DNA of 64,000 bases from Acidobacteriota bacterium. GTDB taxonomy: Bacteria > Acidobacteriota > Terriglobia > UBA7540. The stretch is from assembly GCA_023474345.1 (NCBI GenBank), contig JAMCXS010000031.1, positions 46,164 through 110,163 on the forward strand, in the 5' to 3' direction. A model generated the notes under the pieces. The model was not told the origin of the DNA and made no database searches. It was given only the letters and a program-made list of their open reading frames with translations. Positions 9,801 to 18,967 of this stretch are shown in pieces (position 1 is the first letter of the stretch; each line of letters starts with the position of its first letter). A program made the translations under genes and the position numbers.

Positions 9801-10665
9801 CAGAAGTCCAGGGCAGCTTGGCCCCGTAATCACCCTCGTGATCGGCAAAGGTGGCAGGCATTGCGTTGCCAAAGTATTCCCCATACCTCCGGTGAAATTC
9901 TTCGTAATAAATCTCAATGAACTTGGCAATCGCCTCGCGGCTCATCAGATCCACGGTTCCGTGGTCCGGTTGCCCTATGGCGGCCTCTCGTCCGAAGGTA
10001 AACACAACCCAATCGCCATCAGGGGCGTCCCATTCAATCTCTTTTGTCCCGTTTTCAAACGGGATGCTTTTCAGGCTGTCGCCGTCGAGCGCTTCGTAAC
10101 CTATCTGTTTTGCGACTACCACCGCGACCGGCTTGGCGGGCAGCGGAATGCCAATGCGCCGGGGACCATGAACCCGTGTTTCCTCCGGGCGCAACCGATG
10201 AATCTGGAAATCGGGATTAGCGGCCACCACACGGCTCTTATTGATGCCCTTCATCCAGTAATCGCGTGCTTCGCCGCTCGGCCACTCGAATTCATCAACC
10301 ATGCAGAGCGAAAAGCCGTACTCCCGTGCCGCCTTCAGTGCTTGGCCGACAGCCTCCCACCAAACATCGGAAAGATAAGGAGTCTCAAGGCCGTCGCGGT
10401 TGTGGACGTAAGCTCCGTATACGCCGTGATCGACCATCTGTTTAATCTGCCGACGCAACTCTTCGCCTTCGAGCTTGCCGTTCCAGAACCAAAATGGCCG
10501 GATGCTATAGCGACGATCCGGATCTCGGAACTTTTCGTAGAGTGCTTCCAGCCCGCTGCGTTCACTCCCTTGTGTTCCGCTTAGCCGCCATGCTGGGCCT
10601 AGCGCCAGCCCGCCTAGCCCGAACGCGGTGATTTCAACAAAACTCCGACGATTGATTTTGTTCAC
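6817..10665 (-). CDS. GH106-like alpha-L-rhamnosidase, secreted
   Basis: 1282 aa from a GTG at 10665 with a full AAGGAGG ribosome site at 10671-10677. The N-terminus has a twin-arginine-like signal (NRRSFVEITAFGLGGLALG). From residue ~45 the sequence matches the GH106 pattern: RPFWFWNGKLEGEELRRQI, MVDHGVYGAYVHNRDGL and a VDEFEWPSG stretch. The family is an inverting alpha-L-rhamnosidase acting on pectin or other rhamnose-containing glycans. A long C-terminal half carries beta-sandwich, galactose-binding-like modules ending in DVGVVAEAWINGNSVG, typical of GH2/GH106 tails. It is the last gene of a co-directional set with a fucose-permease-type transporter and a sulfatase-like protein. Substrate is inferred from family; the exact linkage is not known. 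Confidence 0.88.
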   Translation of the reverse strand: MNKINRRSFVEITAFGLGGLALGPAWRLSGTQGSERSGLEALYEKFRDPDRRYSIRPFWFWNGKLEGEELRRQIKQMVDHGVYGAYVHNRDGLETPYLSDVWWEAVGQALKAAREYGFSLCMVDEFEWPSGEARDYWMKGINKSRVVAANPDFQIHRLRPEETRVHGPRRIGIPLPAKPVAVVVAKQIGYEALDGDSLKSIPFENGTKEIEWDAPDGDWVVFTFGREAAIGQPDHGTVDLMSREAIAKFIEIYYEEFHRRYGEYFGNAMPATFADHEGDYGAKLPWTSALFDTFRRKAGYSLETYLPALTYDIGSKTEKVRCDLLDTVSELYSDNFFKQITDWCHQHNIEHSGHVWEESLFMGPSEQGDFFRILRSMSNPGCDTLVEWGRQSVWLKENASVADFEGRHVVCENQGVQGESSYLSPEGMRRVSNCLGAWNIGEFIPHAFDYDLTKINFPPDWFRSQPYLPWFQAYADLMRRISFVNRESQHVADIVVFYPQVSVWGQSAPAFRSENLGYLLQNSSWSDDAADTNDQYAQLKLQLTEERLDFKVADDYYVGLSRIEGNLLRISDSQFKVLILPPMSTTRRATAQRVRDFFKAGGTVIALRRLPTTSTETGRDDPALKAICEETFDSRPTIGAFRLRRNAQGGRAYFVPKSVPDLLQAVQEAIEPDVKVTEGPTDHLYVLHKIKEGVHFYWVVNDTSATRTNVLELRAKGRPERWNAHTAERTPLFYQSLGDRTAVRMSLGPWDAAYVVFDAAGPEQTLALRSTNFDEIFITNAQNNEVTVRGRGVVTDHHSLVAVLGKAGQEFKGLYNPPDLKPLEVTGNWSVTVEGSSIALPYALVADDPQAVGMRERWYGQKQDHLQWNTLWLSPMNHSIREWNVIGPFPNREDRGLEESYPPEHEMDYNTVYPGQEGRRLHWFQVNAADYRYVHPGHSGSLGTVIIEGGPYASNSFIVDYGKPLRLSPPQGTVYAQTNIYSREETQAVMILGTSSPRAAFLDGTEVYSRWLRPLYNRLTDGFAARVPIRLHSGWNSLLLKFLHNTEDPKSATFTCRLEHSDGTPIDGLITSPRVLNDPQRQVSPGFRWLKFPVPALASALKVPPIKSPWLAFVDGTQVSASREIQLPKGTKSVMLRVAAGERLESPFAFSTTLASLPLGTWKVPGLEHFSGRMIYEKDVTVPSSLLAEHVLLDCGDVGVVAEAWINGNSVGLRPWAPYIFEATEHLHAGINRIKVRVANTADNARAVGEYYYILKNIDRDGWRGPVRLVPYVDREIRCHRV

Positions 10666-10957
10666 CCTGACCTCCTTGTTTACAGGAATTGAGGGCTATC
10701 GCATTAAACCGAATACGATTCTAATACCGGTCACTGGATCTCGTACTTCTACTCTAATTTCTTATCAGAACGCTTTTCTTTGCTTCAAAATTACCTCTAT
10801 CGCTCGCAAAGACGCAACTTTACGATTTGTTCAAAGCCATCTCCCGATAACGAGGTGACGCCATTATACAACTGTCTTCTTCTTAGCTGACCACAAGAGG
10901 ATGACAGCGCTTAAATGAAAAGCCGGCTAGCCAAGTAAAACTGGAGCGGGACGGAAA

Positions 10958-12916
10958 TCAAGGCATATCCTGACCGTGCTCGACGCGGAGGAAGCGCACC
11001 GAGCCCACAATCACCGGCCCGTCGGCTCTATTGGTCAGCTTCACGGAAATCGGATCATGAAAGTATCCCAGCCAGTTCCATTCGTTTTGGTGCTGGTTCT
11101 CGTCCACGGTGAAGGAACGAGTCATCGCCCCAAAGGTCACGCGAAAGGTTGCGTTGGTCGCGAGTTTGCCTTCGACTGCTCCAGGATTTGCATAGCGCAC
11201 GCCAATGCGATAGGTTCCGATAAGGGGCTGATCGGTGCGCCAAATGATGTACGCGCTCCCTGAGCCCGGGTTTGCCCAGAACCCGCCGATGCCGTAATGG
11301 ATGGGCTTCCAGATCCTCCGCCCATCCAATTGAAAAGCCGTAATCCCGGAAGTAGCCGGAGAGACGATCTTGTCACGCGGCGTGATCGCTTCCAGGCTTC
11401 GGCTGTCACGCCCGTCCAGAACCGCCAGGGCTAAATTGTCTTTCCAGTCAGGATAGTGACGCGCCTGGTTGATCATCAATTCGATATGGTTGTTTAAAGC
11501 CGCCTGGAGTTCGGAGGCTTCCTTGGGGATCTGCGCGCAAATATTGTGCTGCTCGCGCGGGTCGATCATCAAGTCGAAGCACTGGGCACGGCCGGTGCGC
11601 ATGTCTTCAATCAACTTATAACGCAATCCGCGCACGGAATACTGAGGACGGACGGCCGTCTCTTCCCCGTAAACGAAATGATGCACCTGCTGAACGCGGC
11701 CCTCGATCGCCGGCAGCAGGCTCTTGCCGTCGGTCACGGGTGCCGCGGGCAGGTGCTCCAAAGCCAGAATAGTAGGCATGATGTCATATTGGCCAGCCAG
11801 CGTCTGGAGCCGCTGGTGTGCCGGGATACCGGCTCCCCAGAAAATGAGCGGCACGTGCTGATCGGTGTTGTAAACGGAACGGTGATCGTCGGTGTTGTAA
11901 TCCTTAGGATGCGAAAAAAGCAACTGGCCATGGTCGGAAACAAAGATCACGATGGTGTTCTTTTCCAGTCCCATCTGGCGAATGGTCGAGAGAAGCTCGC
12001 TAACGTAGTGGTCCATGTAAAGAATCTTGGCCGCGTAGAGTTCCTTGAGGCGCCGGATGGCACTCGCGTCGCCAAGCCGGCAGAACGTAAAGAATTGAAT
12101 GCTCTGATCGTAAAGGGCCTTCCATTGGGGAAGGTAGACATCTGGAGTCGGATAATTGTCCGCGACTTTAACGTCCGGGAAATCGTCGGGGGTGCTGAAA
12201 CGGTCGTAGGCGGCAGGGGGATTGTAGGGCCCGTGCGGCTCCATATAATGGACCCAAAGGAAAAAACGGCCGTTGCGGTGTTCGGCCAGCCAGTGTTGCG
12301 CCCACTTCGTGGTTTCCGGAGCGGTCAGATGGACCTGACTTAGAGGAGAATGGCCGGGCACAGTGGCAAAGCTGTCCTCGTAGTGCACCGTATCCCACCC
12401 GCGGTTGACGTTATCCCATATGGACCAGCAGTTCGAATTGTCCGCGACCGTCGTCATCCCGGCCTTCGCCAGCAACTGCGCCACCGTAGGCTTGAAAGGT
12501 GAGAGATCGATATAACTGGGCAGTGTCGGGGGCACTTTCCCCTGGCTCAGGGGCTTGGTGATGTCCGGACCGCAAGCCTGGGGCACAAGCAGGGTCATTC
12601 CGTGTACAGTAGGAAAGAGACCAGTAAGAATCGTCGTGAACGACGGGGTCGTCCAGCTTCCTGCCGAATAGGCATGAAGGAAAACCGTTCCTTCTTTGGC
12701 GAACTGGTCAATATGGGGCGAGTCGGGGTAGGGATATCCATAGGTATGAAGAAAATCCGCCCGCAACATATCTGGCGTGATCAAGATGATGTTGTACGGA
12801 ACCTGCGAGGGCCGCTCCTGGGGCGGTTTGCTCAAAGCAGGAAAACTCTGAAGCGCAAAGGCAAATAACAACACAAATCTGGGCAGGAGTTGCCCCGTTT
12901 CCAGTGGGCGGTTCAT
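10958..12916 (-). CDS. Sulfatase-like protein with Thr in place of the formylglycine Cys
   Basis: 652 aa from the ATG at 12916, which has GGAGGTG upstream; an in-frame GTG at 12937 lies before that site. Signal peptide ends near FPALS. Residues ~41-500 are the alkaline-phosphatase/sulfatase fold: metal Asp in ITPDMLRADF (D49), and VSDHG and TDQHVPLIFWG ligands. At the active site, where sulfatases have C/S-x-P-S-R, this protein has T89-T-P-S-F, so it cannot form formylglycine and lacks the stabilising Arg. A Thr nucleophile is used by phosphodiesterases and phosphoethanolamine transferases in this superfamily. Residues ~530-652 look like a beta-sandwich carbohydrate-binding module. It lies 292 bases upstream of the GH106 gene. 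Phospho-ester or phospho-sugar hydrolysis fits as well as sulfate removal. Confidence 0.85.
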   Translation of the reverse strand: MNRPLETGQLLPRFVLLFAFALQSFPALSKPPQERPSQVPYNIILITPDMLRADFLHTYGYPYPDSPHIDQFAKEGTVFLHAYSAGSWTTPSFTTILTGLFPTVHGMTLLVPQACGPDITKPLSQGKVPPTLPSYIDLSPFKPTVAQLLAKAGMTTVADNSNCWSIWDNVNRGWDTVHYEDSFATVPGHSPLSQVHLTAPETTKWAQHWLAEHRNGRFFLWVHYMEPHGPYNPPAAYDRFSTPDDFPDVKVADNYPTPDVYLPQWKALYDQSIQFFTFCRLGDASAIRRLKELYAAKILYMDHYVSELLSTIRQMGLEKNTIVIFVSDHGQLLFSHPKDYNTDDHRSVYNTDQHVPLIFWGAGIPAHQRLQTLAGQYDIMPTILALEHLPAAPVTDGKSLLPAIEGRVQQVHHFVYGEETAVRPQYSVRGLRYKLIEDMRTGRAQCFDLMIDPREQHNICAQIPKEASELQAALNNHIELMINQARHYPDWKDNLALAVLDGRDSRSLEAITPRDKIVSPATSGITAFQLDGRRIWKPIHYGIGGFWANPGSGSAYIIWRTDQPLIGTYRIGVRYANPGAVEGKLATNATFRVTFGAMTRSFTVDENQHQNEWNWLGYFHDPISVKLTNRADGPVIVGSVRFLRVEHGQDMP

Positions 12917-13196
12917 GCCGTGTTTCACCTCCAACACATTTCAGTCGTCTGCCGCCGGAACTAACCAGCATCTTAAAACTCTACTGCCTGCCCGCCTTTC
13001 CGGTCCAGCAGATTCCAGAAACCTTAATATACTCCGCGAACCGACTTGTGAGGGAGAAGGTAATACAGCAAGCCGCCGTAAGTTCGAGTGTCGTGGATGA
13101 GAAACTTTTCGGTTGAGGACGGCAGACAAGGAAATCAACGGCCAGCCGCTAAATTGCCACGCGAGGAAACGGGCCGGCCGACTCTTCCGACAAGGA

Positions 13197-13217
13197 CCGA
13201 CGGGTGCTAACCGTCGG
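13197..13217 (-). terminator. Hairpin 13 bases after the FHS permease stop
   Basis: CCGACGG (13197-13203) and CCGTCGG (13211-13217) form a perfect 7-bp GC-rich stem with a 7-base loop just downstream of the permease stop. There is no T-run, so it may be a Rho-associated or attenuating structure. The rest of the 313-base gap to the sulfatase-like gene shows no gene. Confidence 0.4.
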
Positions 13218-13229
13218 CCGTTCTACTCT

Positions 13230-14561
13230 TCAAAATGCCGCAGGCTCCGAAACGGGAGCGGGTTGGGTTTGAGGGATGCGTACCCTTGAGCCATAGTACG
13301 CGTAATACGTAACCACGACATAGCACGCGAGCGGAACCAGCATGGCCACTGCCATACTGTGATAAATTTCGTACAGGAGCCCCATGACGGGCGGGGCCAC
13401 AGCAGCTCCGATAATCGCCATAACCATAAAGGAGCCGCCCAGCTTGGTGTTTGACCCCAGACTTTTAAGGCCCAGCGCGTAAATGGTGGGGAACATTAAA
13501 GACATAAAGAAGCTTGTCAGAAATAGCGCTCCTACTCCCACCCAGCCGGGAAACAAGACCCCGACCGCCACGAGTCCGATATTGATGACTCCATAAGCTC
13601 CCGTCAGCTTGCTTGGCCGGAAAAACTTCATGAGGTAAGTCGCCACGAATCGGCCTATGGCAAAAGCCACGAGGCTACCCGTCAGCAGGTAGCCGGCGGT
13701 TTTTTCAGGTTGATGCGTATAGTCCTGGATGTATTGAATTAGGAAACTCCAGGTTCCCACTTGCGCGCCGACATAAAAGAACTGCGCGGCCACGCCCTGC
13801 AGGAAGTGCGGGTAATGGAACAGGTCAAGGAGCCTGCCTTTGTCGCGCGGGTCCGCTGTATGGATTTCTTCAACTGCCTTGGGAAATTTCGTTCTCAGGA
13901 TCAAAAAAGCCATAAAGAAAACGGCGACACCAAGAACTACATAAGGCCGCACCACCCTCAATGTCTCATGCTGCAGGTAAGCTCCCAATGTCCCCTGGAC
14001 CTTGAGCGCGTGGATCTGCTCCGGGTCCAACTCAATTCCGGAAAAGATGAAGACCGTACCCGCCAAGGCCCCCGTGATTGATCCCAGCGGGTTAAAGGAC
14101 TGTGAGAAGTTAAGCCGTCGCTCAGAGGTACTCGGATCGCCTAGCACGGTGATAAATGTATTTGATCCCGTCTCGAGAAAAGACAACCCGCTGGCAATTA
14201 CGAACAGCGCAAACAGGAAAAATCCATAACTTCTGACGATCGCAGCCGGCCAGAACAGGAAAGCGCCGGTCCCGAACAGACAGAGCCCCGTAACGAGCCC
14301 CGCCTTGTACCCAAATCTCCGCATCAGGAAAGCGGCTGGCATGGCCAGGCAGAAATATCCCAAATAGAATGCAGACTGTACCAGACCGGCTTCAAGTCGC
14401 GAGATCTCGAAGGAGGTCATGAACTGCTTAATCAAGATGTCATTCAGGTTATTGGGAATTGCCCAAAGATAGAAAAGCGCCGTGACCAGTACAAAAGGGA
14501 GCAGGTTTTGGCTTGGAAATAATTGCGGACGGCTATCCCCCGCCGGTGTCTTGTCCATCAT
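13230..14561 (-). CDS. FHS-family MFS sugar permease, FucP-like
   Basis: 443 aa with about twelve membrane segments. It resembles the L-fucose:H+ symporter family: ALFYLWAIPNNLNDILIKQF in the first helix, YLGYFCLAMPAAFLMRRFGYKAG (family version of MFS motif A) and a long SGLSFLETGSNTFITVLG segment in helix four/five. The FHS family imports L-fucose, glucose/galactose or related sugars. Placed with a GH106 enzyme and a sulfatase-like protein, import of L-rhamnose or L-fucose released from a polysaccharide is likely. Start: ATG at 14561, six bases after AAGGA; a second ATG follows immediately. Confidence 0.9.
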   Translation of the reverse strand: MMDKTPAGDSRPQLFPSQNLLPFVLVTALFYLWAIPNNLNDILIKQFMTSFEISRLEAGLVQSAFYLGYFCLAMPAAFLMRRFGYKAGLVTGLCLFGTGAFLFWPAAIVRSYGFFLFALFVIASGLSFLETGSNTFITVLGDPSTSERRLNFSQSFNPLGSITGALAGTVFIFSGIELDPEQIHALKVQGTLGAYLQHETLRVVRPYVVLGVAVFFMAFLILRTKFPKAVEEIHTADPRDKGRLLDLFHYPHFLQGVAAQFFYVGAQVGTWSFLIQYIQDYTHQPEKTAGYLLTGSLVAFAIGRFVATYLMKFFRPSKLTGAYGVINIGLVAVGVLFPGWVGVGALFLTSFFMSLMFPTIYALGLKSLGSNTKLGGSFMVMAIIGAAVAPPVMGLLYEIYHSMAVAMLVPLACYVVVTYYAYYGSRVRIPQTQPAPVSEPAAF

Positions 14562-15288
14562 TTACGTCCTTGAGGCACCAAGGTTTGTGGTTACAGGTTC
14601 CCAGGCCCTCTTGAATTGACCCGTTAAAATCGATTATTAATAGAGAACGGGTAGGACCCTCCCACCGTGCCAAGCTCACGGAAAGATCATAGCGCTTGGC
14701 TCGAAACAAGTAACATTGACCTTTCTCCCCTCACGAAAAGACTTTCAGGTAAGGGTTCCTCGTTCCCGTCAGGCGCCGTCCATCAATGCACTCTTCCGTA
14801 CGCTTAAAGCCACAGCCTCGGAGGTTCCACCCCGAGTATAAACTATTGCCATCCTATCCGATCAAGTAATTCTATGCGTAACCTGGCACCGATCCAGCGA
14901 CTTTAGTCTGGCTCCCGGTAACGCATCCACACTCCCCAAAGTGTGTCAAACGCCAGGTCAGTATCCCCTGGCTGGTTGGGGTTGGACAAGCCTGAAATCC
15001 TGTTTCATATCATATGTTCAAGGGGTAAAATATTAATGCTGATGTGACCAGGAAAAACACTCGGTAGCACGGAGGGTCATATTCACTACATACCAAAACG
15101 ATTTCCCTGCATTCTCACGAAGTGGTTTTGAATCCGGAGGAAACTTTTACCGGTCGCGAAGCGTATTAAAAGTTATCGGGCCAAGTTCAGGTTTGCGTGT
15201 GAAAGTGCAGCCGGTGGAGAGATGATACTATTAGCAGCATGAAGCCGGTGTCCTTGGAAAACTGCTAACCGACAAGGTTCTCAAAATA
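14562..15288. other. 727-base divergent intergenic region
   Basis: No gene is supported. It separates the minus-strand sugar permease from the plus-strand exporter operon, so it should hold both promoters. Near the permease there is an AT-rich imperfect palindrome at 14624-14639. The middle is low in coding signal. GGAGGAAAC at ~15136 sits too far from the 15289 ATG to be its ribosome site. No clear tRNA-, riboswitch- or transposon-like structure was recognised. Confidence 0.5.
14624..14639. promoter_or_regulatory. Possible operator upstream of the sugar permease
   Basis: TTAAAATCGATTATTA is a 16-base imperfect palindrome (six of eight pairs) centred on CG, 63-78 bases upstream of the permease ATG. 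LacI/GalR-type regulators of sugar genes bind even palindromes with a central CG, so a local sugar repressor is plausible. No regulator gene is adjacent. Confidence 0.25.
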
Positions 15289-16836
15289 ATGGATCAAGCG
15301 ACGGAAGTAAAGACCGGACAATTCAGGCAACTTAAAACTGAGGAAATCAGTCTACCTCGCGGACCTCTTTCCTCCCAGCCCCAAAAGGTGCGCGGCCAAC
15401 AAAAGAAGGTTCTACTTCTCATTCTGGGCATGCTGGTCCTGGCCGGATTGGTAGTCGGTGGAATCCTATGGACGCGGCGCGGTCTGGTAGCGGTGCAGGT
15501 CGGCAAGGTCATGCGCCAAGACCTCACCTCCCTTGTCACAGCCTCAGGTGAAATAAAGCCGCCGCCGGACAAGTTTGCGACCGTCAACGCCAATTCTCTC
15601 GGTAAGGTCACAGAGATCCTTGTCAATGAAGGCGACCACGTCAAGAAGGGTCAACTCCTGATGCGAACCGAGGACGTCCAGCAGGAGGCTGATGTACATG
15701 CTCAGCAAGCCGCCTTAAGCTCTGCACGGGCTGACTCGGAAGTTCAGCAGGCAGCGGTGCAATCCGCCTCCGCAAACCTTCAGACGGCCCAGGCAAATTT
15801 GAGCCAAGCCGTAGCGAAACTCAAACAAGCCAAAGATGACTTTTCACGCTCGCAGCAGATGTTCAAGGAAGAGTTGATCGCGCGGCAGGCTTTCGATCAG
15901 GCTCTCAGTAATTATGAAGTTGCCGAGGCGGCGACCGAATCCAGCAAGGCGCAGATCGAGCAAGCCAAGGCGCAGCTTCGCCAGGCAATCTTCAACCGCG
16001 ACATGGCCCGAGCCCGTGTTCTTCAGGCTCAGGCGCAGCTTATCGGCCTCCAAAATGCTCGAGACCAGACCATCTACACGGCGCCTTTTGACGGCGTGAT
16101 CACTTCTCTGCCTGTTCACGTTGGGGAAAATGTGGTCCCAGGCATTCAGAATCAGGTGGGAAGCGTGCTTTTCCAGGTTTCCAACCTCTCGGTTATCAAC
16201 GCGGTAGTTGACGTGGATGAATCCGATATTCTGGGCGTCAAATACGGCCAGCCGGCCGAAGTTTCCATTGATGCGATCCCCGACAAGAAATTCAAGGGCC
16301 GTGTGACCGAGATCGGGATGAGCGCTATTAGTACCAGTTCCGGCCAAACGACCAGCAGTTCGAGTTCTGTAAATACCGGTGAGGCTAAGGACTTCGAGGT
16401 TTCTGTAACGCTTGATGATCCTCCCCCGGGCCTGCGACCCGGGCTTTCGGCCACGGCCAAAATCACGACGGCGACGCGAAAGAATGCCGTGACAATTCCG
16501 ATTCAAGCTCTTGCAGTTCGCGAGCAAGGAGAGCTTGAAAAGGAGAAAGAAGCACAGGCAAAAGGCAAAGCCATCGCGGCGCAACCTGGCGAGGCCGGGC
16601 GTAGTTCTGAGGCCAAGAAGGAAATTCAGGGCGTATTCGTAGTTCGAAATGGACGCGCCGTTTTTACGCCGGTAAAAACCGGAATTATGGGCGCCATGAA
16701 TGAGGAAGTGCTCAGCGGCGTCAAACCCGGAGAGGTAATCGTCACGGGAAGCTATCAGGTGCTGCGCACGCTGAAGAACGATACAAAAATCAAAGTAGAC
16801 AATAGCGCCAACAACCTGGGCCCGTCCGGGTCGTAG
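15289..16836 (+). CDS. MacA-like periplasmic adaptor of an ABC exporter
   Basis: 515 aa. Cytoplasmic N-terminus of ~45 residues, one membrane helix (VLLLILGMLVLAGLVVGGIL, ~48-67), then the adaptor body: lipoyl half (GKVTEILVNEGDHVKKGQLL), a long alpha-helical hairpin rich in Ala/Gln/Lys (~150-260), the second lipoyl half (YTAPFDGVITSLPVHVGENV), beta-barrel (VVDVDESDILGVKYGQPAEV) and membrane-proximal domain. A Ser-rich insert (TSSGQTTSSSSS) interrupts the barrel. It should bridge the inner-membrane permease to an outer-membrane channel. First gene of a four-gene operon; no TolC-type gene is adjacent, so the channel is encoded elsewhere. Confidence 0.93.
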   Translation: MDQATEVKTGQFRQLKTEEISLPRGPLSSQPQKVRGQQKKVLLLILGMLVLAGLVVGGILWTRRGLVAVQVGKVMRQDLTSLVTASGEIKPPPDKFATVNANSLGKVTEILVNEGDHVKKGQLLMRTEDVQQEADVHAQQAALSSARADSEVQQAAVQSASANLQTAQANLSQAVAKLKQAKDDFSRSQQMFKEELIARQAFDQALSNYEVAEAATESSKAQIEQAKAQLRQAIFNRDMARARVLQAQAQLIGLQNARDQTIYTAPFDGVITSLPVHVGENVVPGIQNQVGSVLFQVSNLSVINAVVDVDESDILGVKYGQPAEVSIDAIPDKKFKGRVTEIGMSAISTSSGQTTSSSSSVNTGEAKDFEVSVTLDDPPPGLRPGLSATAKITTATRKNAVTIPIQALAVREQGELEKEKEAQAKGKAIAAQPGEAGRSSEAKKEIQGVFVVRNGRAVFTPVKTGIMGAMNEEVLSGVKPGEVIVTGSYQVLRTLKNDTKIKVDNSANNLGPSGS

Positions 16837-16884
16837 CAGCGTGTAGGTTAAGTCCCGGCTTGAGCCAAAGGAACGTTTTTAGTG

Positions 16885-17622
16885 ATGGAATCCCAAACTG
16901 TAGCCTCCCAGCTTCGGGAGAGTCCGGCACCTCCGGATAACATTATCATCCTCGCGCAGGATCTGTGGAAGATTTACGATATGGGCGCGATAAAAGTGGA
17001 TGCTCTGTGTGGGCTTTCATTCTCGATTCGCCGGGGTGAGTATGTTGCGATTATGGGCCCTTCAGGCTCCGGGAAATCCACCCTGATGAACCTGATCGGT
17101 TGTTTGGATACACCCACCCACGGCGAGTACTGGTTGAACGGACGCCTGGTCAGCCAGCTCACCGACGACGAACTGGCGTACATTCGTAACAAGGAAATCG
17201 GTTTCGTCTTTCAGACCTTCAATTTGCTGCCGCGGGCTACCGCCCTTCACAACGTCGAGCTACCGCTAATTTACAATGGGACGCCACCCGCGGAGCGGCT
17301 GGCACGGGCGGAGGAAGCCCTTCGCATGGTCGATCTGGGAGACCGGATTCATCATAAACCCAACGAACTTTCTGGAGGCCAGCGGCAACGAGTTGCCATC
17401 GCGCGTGCGTTGGTCAATCATCCTTCCATCATCCTGGCGGATGAACCTACAGGAAATCTGGATTCAACCACTGGCGAAGAAATCATGGCTTTGTTTGACA
17501 GCCTCCACCAGTCCGGCAATACTATTGTCCTTGTCACGCACGAGCACGATATCGCTGCCCACGCGCATCGCGTTATCCATATTCGAGATGGTAGAGTTGA
17601 TCGGGATGAGCCGCTGGAGTAG
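16885..17622 (+). CDS. MacB/LolD-type ABC transporter ATP-binding protein
   Basis: 245 aa from the ATG at 16885 (a GTG three bases earlier is also possible). Complete nucleotide-binding domain: Walker [11 protein letters not shown]-loop [11 protein letters not shown], signature [15 protein letters not shown], Walker [13 protein letters not shown], and His switch VTHEHD. The LDS/TGNL style is that of the MacB/LolD/FtsE group, which work as mechanotransmission pumps with FtsX-like permeases. It energises the two permeases encoded next. In E. coli MacB the ATPase and permease are fused; here they are separate. Confidence 0.95.
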   Translation: MESQTVASQLRESPAPPDNIIILAQDLWKIYDMGAIKVDALCGLSFSIRRGEYVAIMGPSGSGKSTLMNLIGCLDTPTHGEYWLNGRLVSQLTDDELAYIRNKEIGFVFQTFNLLPRATALHNVELPLIYNGTPPAERLARAEEALRMVDLGDRIHHKPNELSGGQRQRVAIARALVNHPSIILADEPTGNLDSTTGEEIMALFDSLHQSGNTIVLVTHEHDIAAHAHRVIHIRDGRVDRDEPLE

Positions 17623-17669
17623 GGGCGGCCTTCCAACTCGCCTTCGTTAATTCCAGGAGTGGGGAGAGC

Positions 17670-18965
17670 GTGGAGAAATTGACCTCTGGACAACCGGCGG
17701 CCCAAAATCCTCGCCCCAAGTACGGGGGGCTTTACAATGCCTGGGTAACGGCGCGCGAGGCCTTCTGGATCGCCCTCGAGGCGTTGACCACCCACAAGCT
17801 CCGCTCGTTCCTCACTCTGCTGGGTGTGGTTATTGCCACCACCACGCTGATCGTAGTCATGTCTGTGATCAACGGCATGAACCTCTACATCGCCGATCAC
17901 ATTGCCAACCTGGGCACCAACACTTTTATCCTGAGCCAGTTCAAGTGGGCCCAGGGCTCCGAAGCCTGGCTGAAGGCGCGGCAGCGCAACCGCCCTATTC
18001 GCATGGAGGATTACAAGGCCTTGAAGGAGTATGTGCATGGCTACAAGAGCATTGGCGCAACCGCCTCAGGCAACCGTGTCACCGCAAAATACGGAAGCCG
18101 GACCCTCTATGATATTTCGCTCACTGGTGTAACCCCCAGCATGATCGATATCGGCCAGCAGAAAGTCGCTTACGGACGGTATATCACCGAATCCGACTAT
18201 CTCCACAGCGCCCCGGTCTGCTTCATCGGGCAGGATTTGGTCGACAAGTTTTTCCCCAACGTTGAACCTCTCGGCAAAGAGGTCCGCATCAGCGGTGGAT
18301 TGTTCCGCGTGATTGGCGTAGCGGAACGAATCGGGACAACCTTTGGGCAAAGCCAGGACAGTTTTGTCCAAATCCCGCTCACCACCTATCAGAGGCTGTT
18401 TATGGCACGTCCAAGCATTAACGTAAGTGTTCAAGCCTGGTCGTCCGCGCAAATGCTTCCTTTAGAGGATGAAGTGCGGTCGCTGATGCGCGTCCGGCGC
18501 CACTTGCGCTACAACCAGGAAGATACCTTTGGTATTAACGCCTCTGAAACCATCATGAGCCTCTGGCAAAGGCTGACCAGTTCAATCTTTGCTGTCACCA
18601 TTGGCGTGGTTGCAGTATTCATGGTGGTTGGCGGAATTGTGATTATGAACATTATGCTGGCAAGCGTCACCGAGCGGACCCATGAAATCGGAATCCGCAA
18701 ATCGCTAGGGGCTCGCCGGCGCGACATTCTGACTCAATTCGTCATCGAATCCGCGGTCATGGCCGGAGCCGGAGGCCTGATCGGCGTGATCCTCGCCGTC
18801 CTGATCAGTCAGATCGTCGAGAGGCTCTTCACGTCGGCCGTGCCGCTGAGCGGAATCGTAGTAGGGTTGATTCTTTCAACCGCCGTCGGCCTTTTCTTTG
18901 GCATCTATCCTGCCAGCAAAGCCGCGAAGCTGGACCCCATCGAAGCTCTCCGGATGGAAGGTTAA
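17670..18965 (+). CDS. MacB-like FtsX-type ABC permease 1
   Basis: 431 aa from a GTG with GGAGTGGGGAGAG upstream. Layout of the MacB membrane part: an N-terminal helix at ~45-70 (LRSFLTLLGVVIATTTLIVV), a ~220-residue periplasmic MacB-PCD domain, then three helices at the C-terminus (VVAVFMVVGGIVIMNIMLAS; FVIESAVMAGAGGLIGVILA; VVGLILSTAVGLFFGIYPA). The family motif TERTHEIGIRKSLGARRRDI after helix two and the ending PASKAAKLDPIEALR are intact. It probably pairs with the next permease as a heterodimer. Confidence 0.93.
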   Translation: MEKLTSGQPAAQNPRPKYGGLYNAWVTAREAFWIALEALTTHKLRSFLTLLGVVIATTTLIVVMSVINGMNLYIADHIANLGTNTFILSQFKWAQGSEAWLKARQRNRPIRMEDYKALKEYVHGYKSIGATASGNRVTAKYGSRTLYDISLTGVTPSMIDIGQQKVAYGRYITESDYLHSAPVCFIGQDLVDKFFPNVEPLGKEVRISGGLFRVIGVAERIGTTFGQSQDSFVQIPLTTYQRLFMARPSINVSVQAWSSAQMLPLEDEVRSLMRVRRHLRYNQEDTFGINASETIMSLWQRLTSSIFAVTIGVVAVFMVVGGIVIMNIMLASVTERTHEIGIRKSLGARRRDILTQFVIESAVMAGAGGLIGVILAVLISQIVERLFTSAVPLSGIVVGLILSTAVGLFFGIYPASKAAKLDPIEALRMEG

Positions 18966-18967
18966 CC

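Noticed and set aside
11546..12343. 265-codon open frame on the plus strand
   Set aside because: Antisense to the sulfatase-like gene; no ribosome site or motif.
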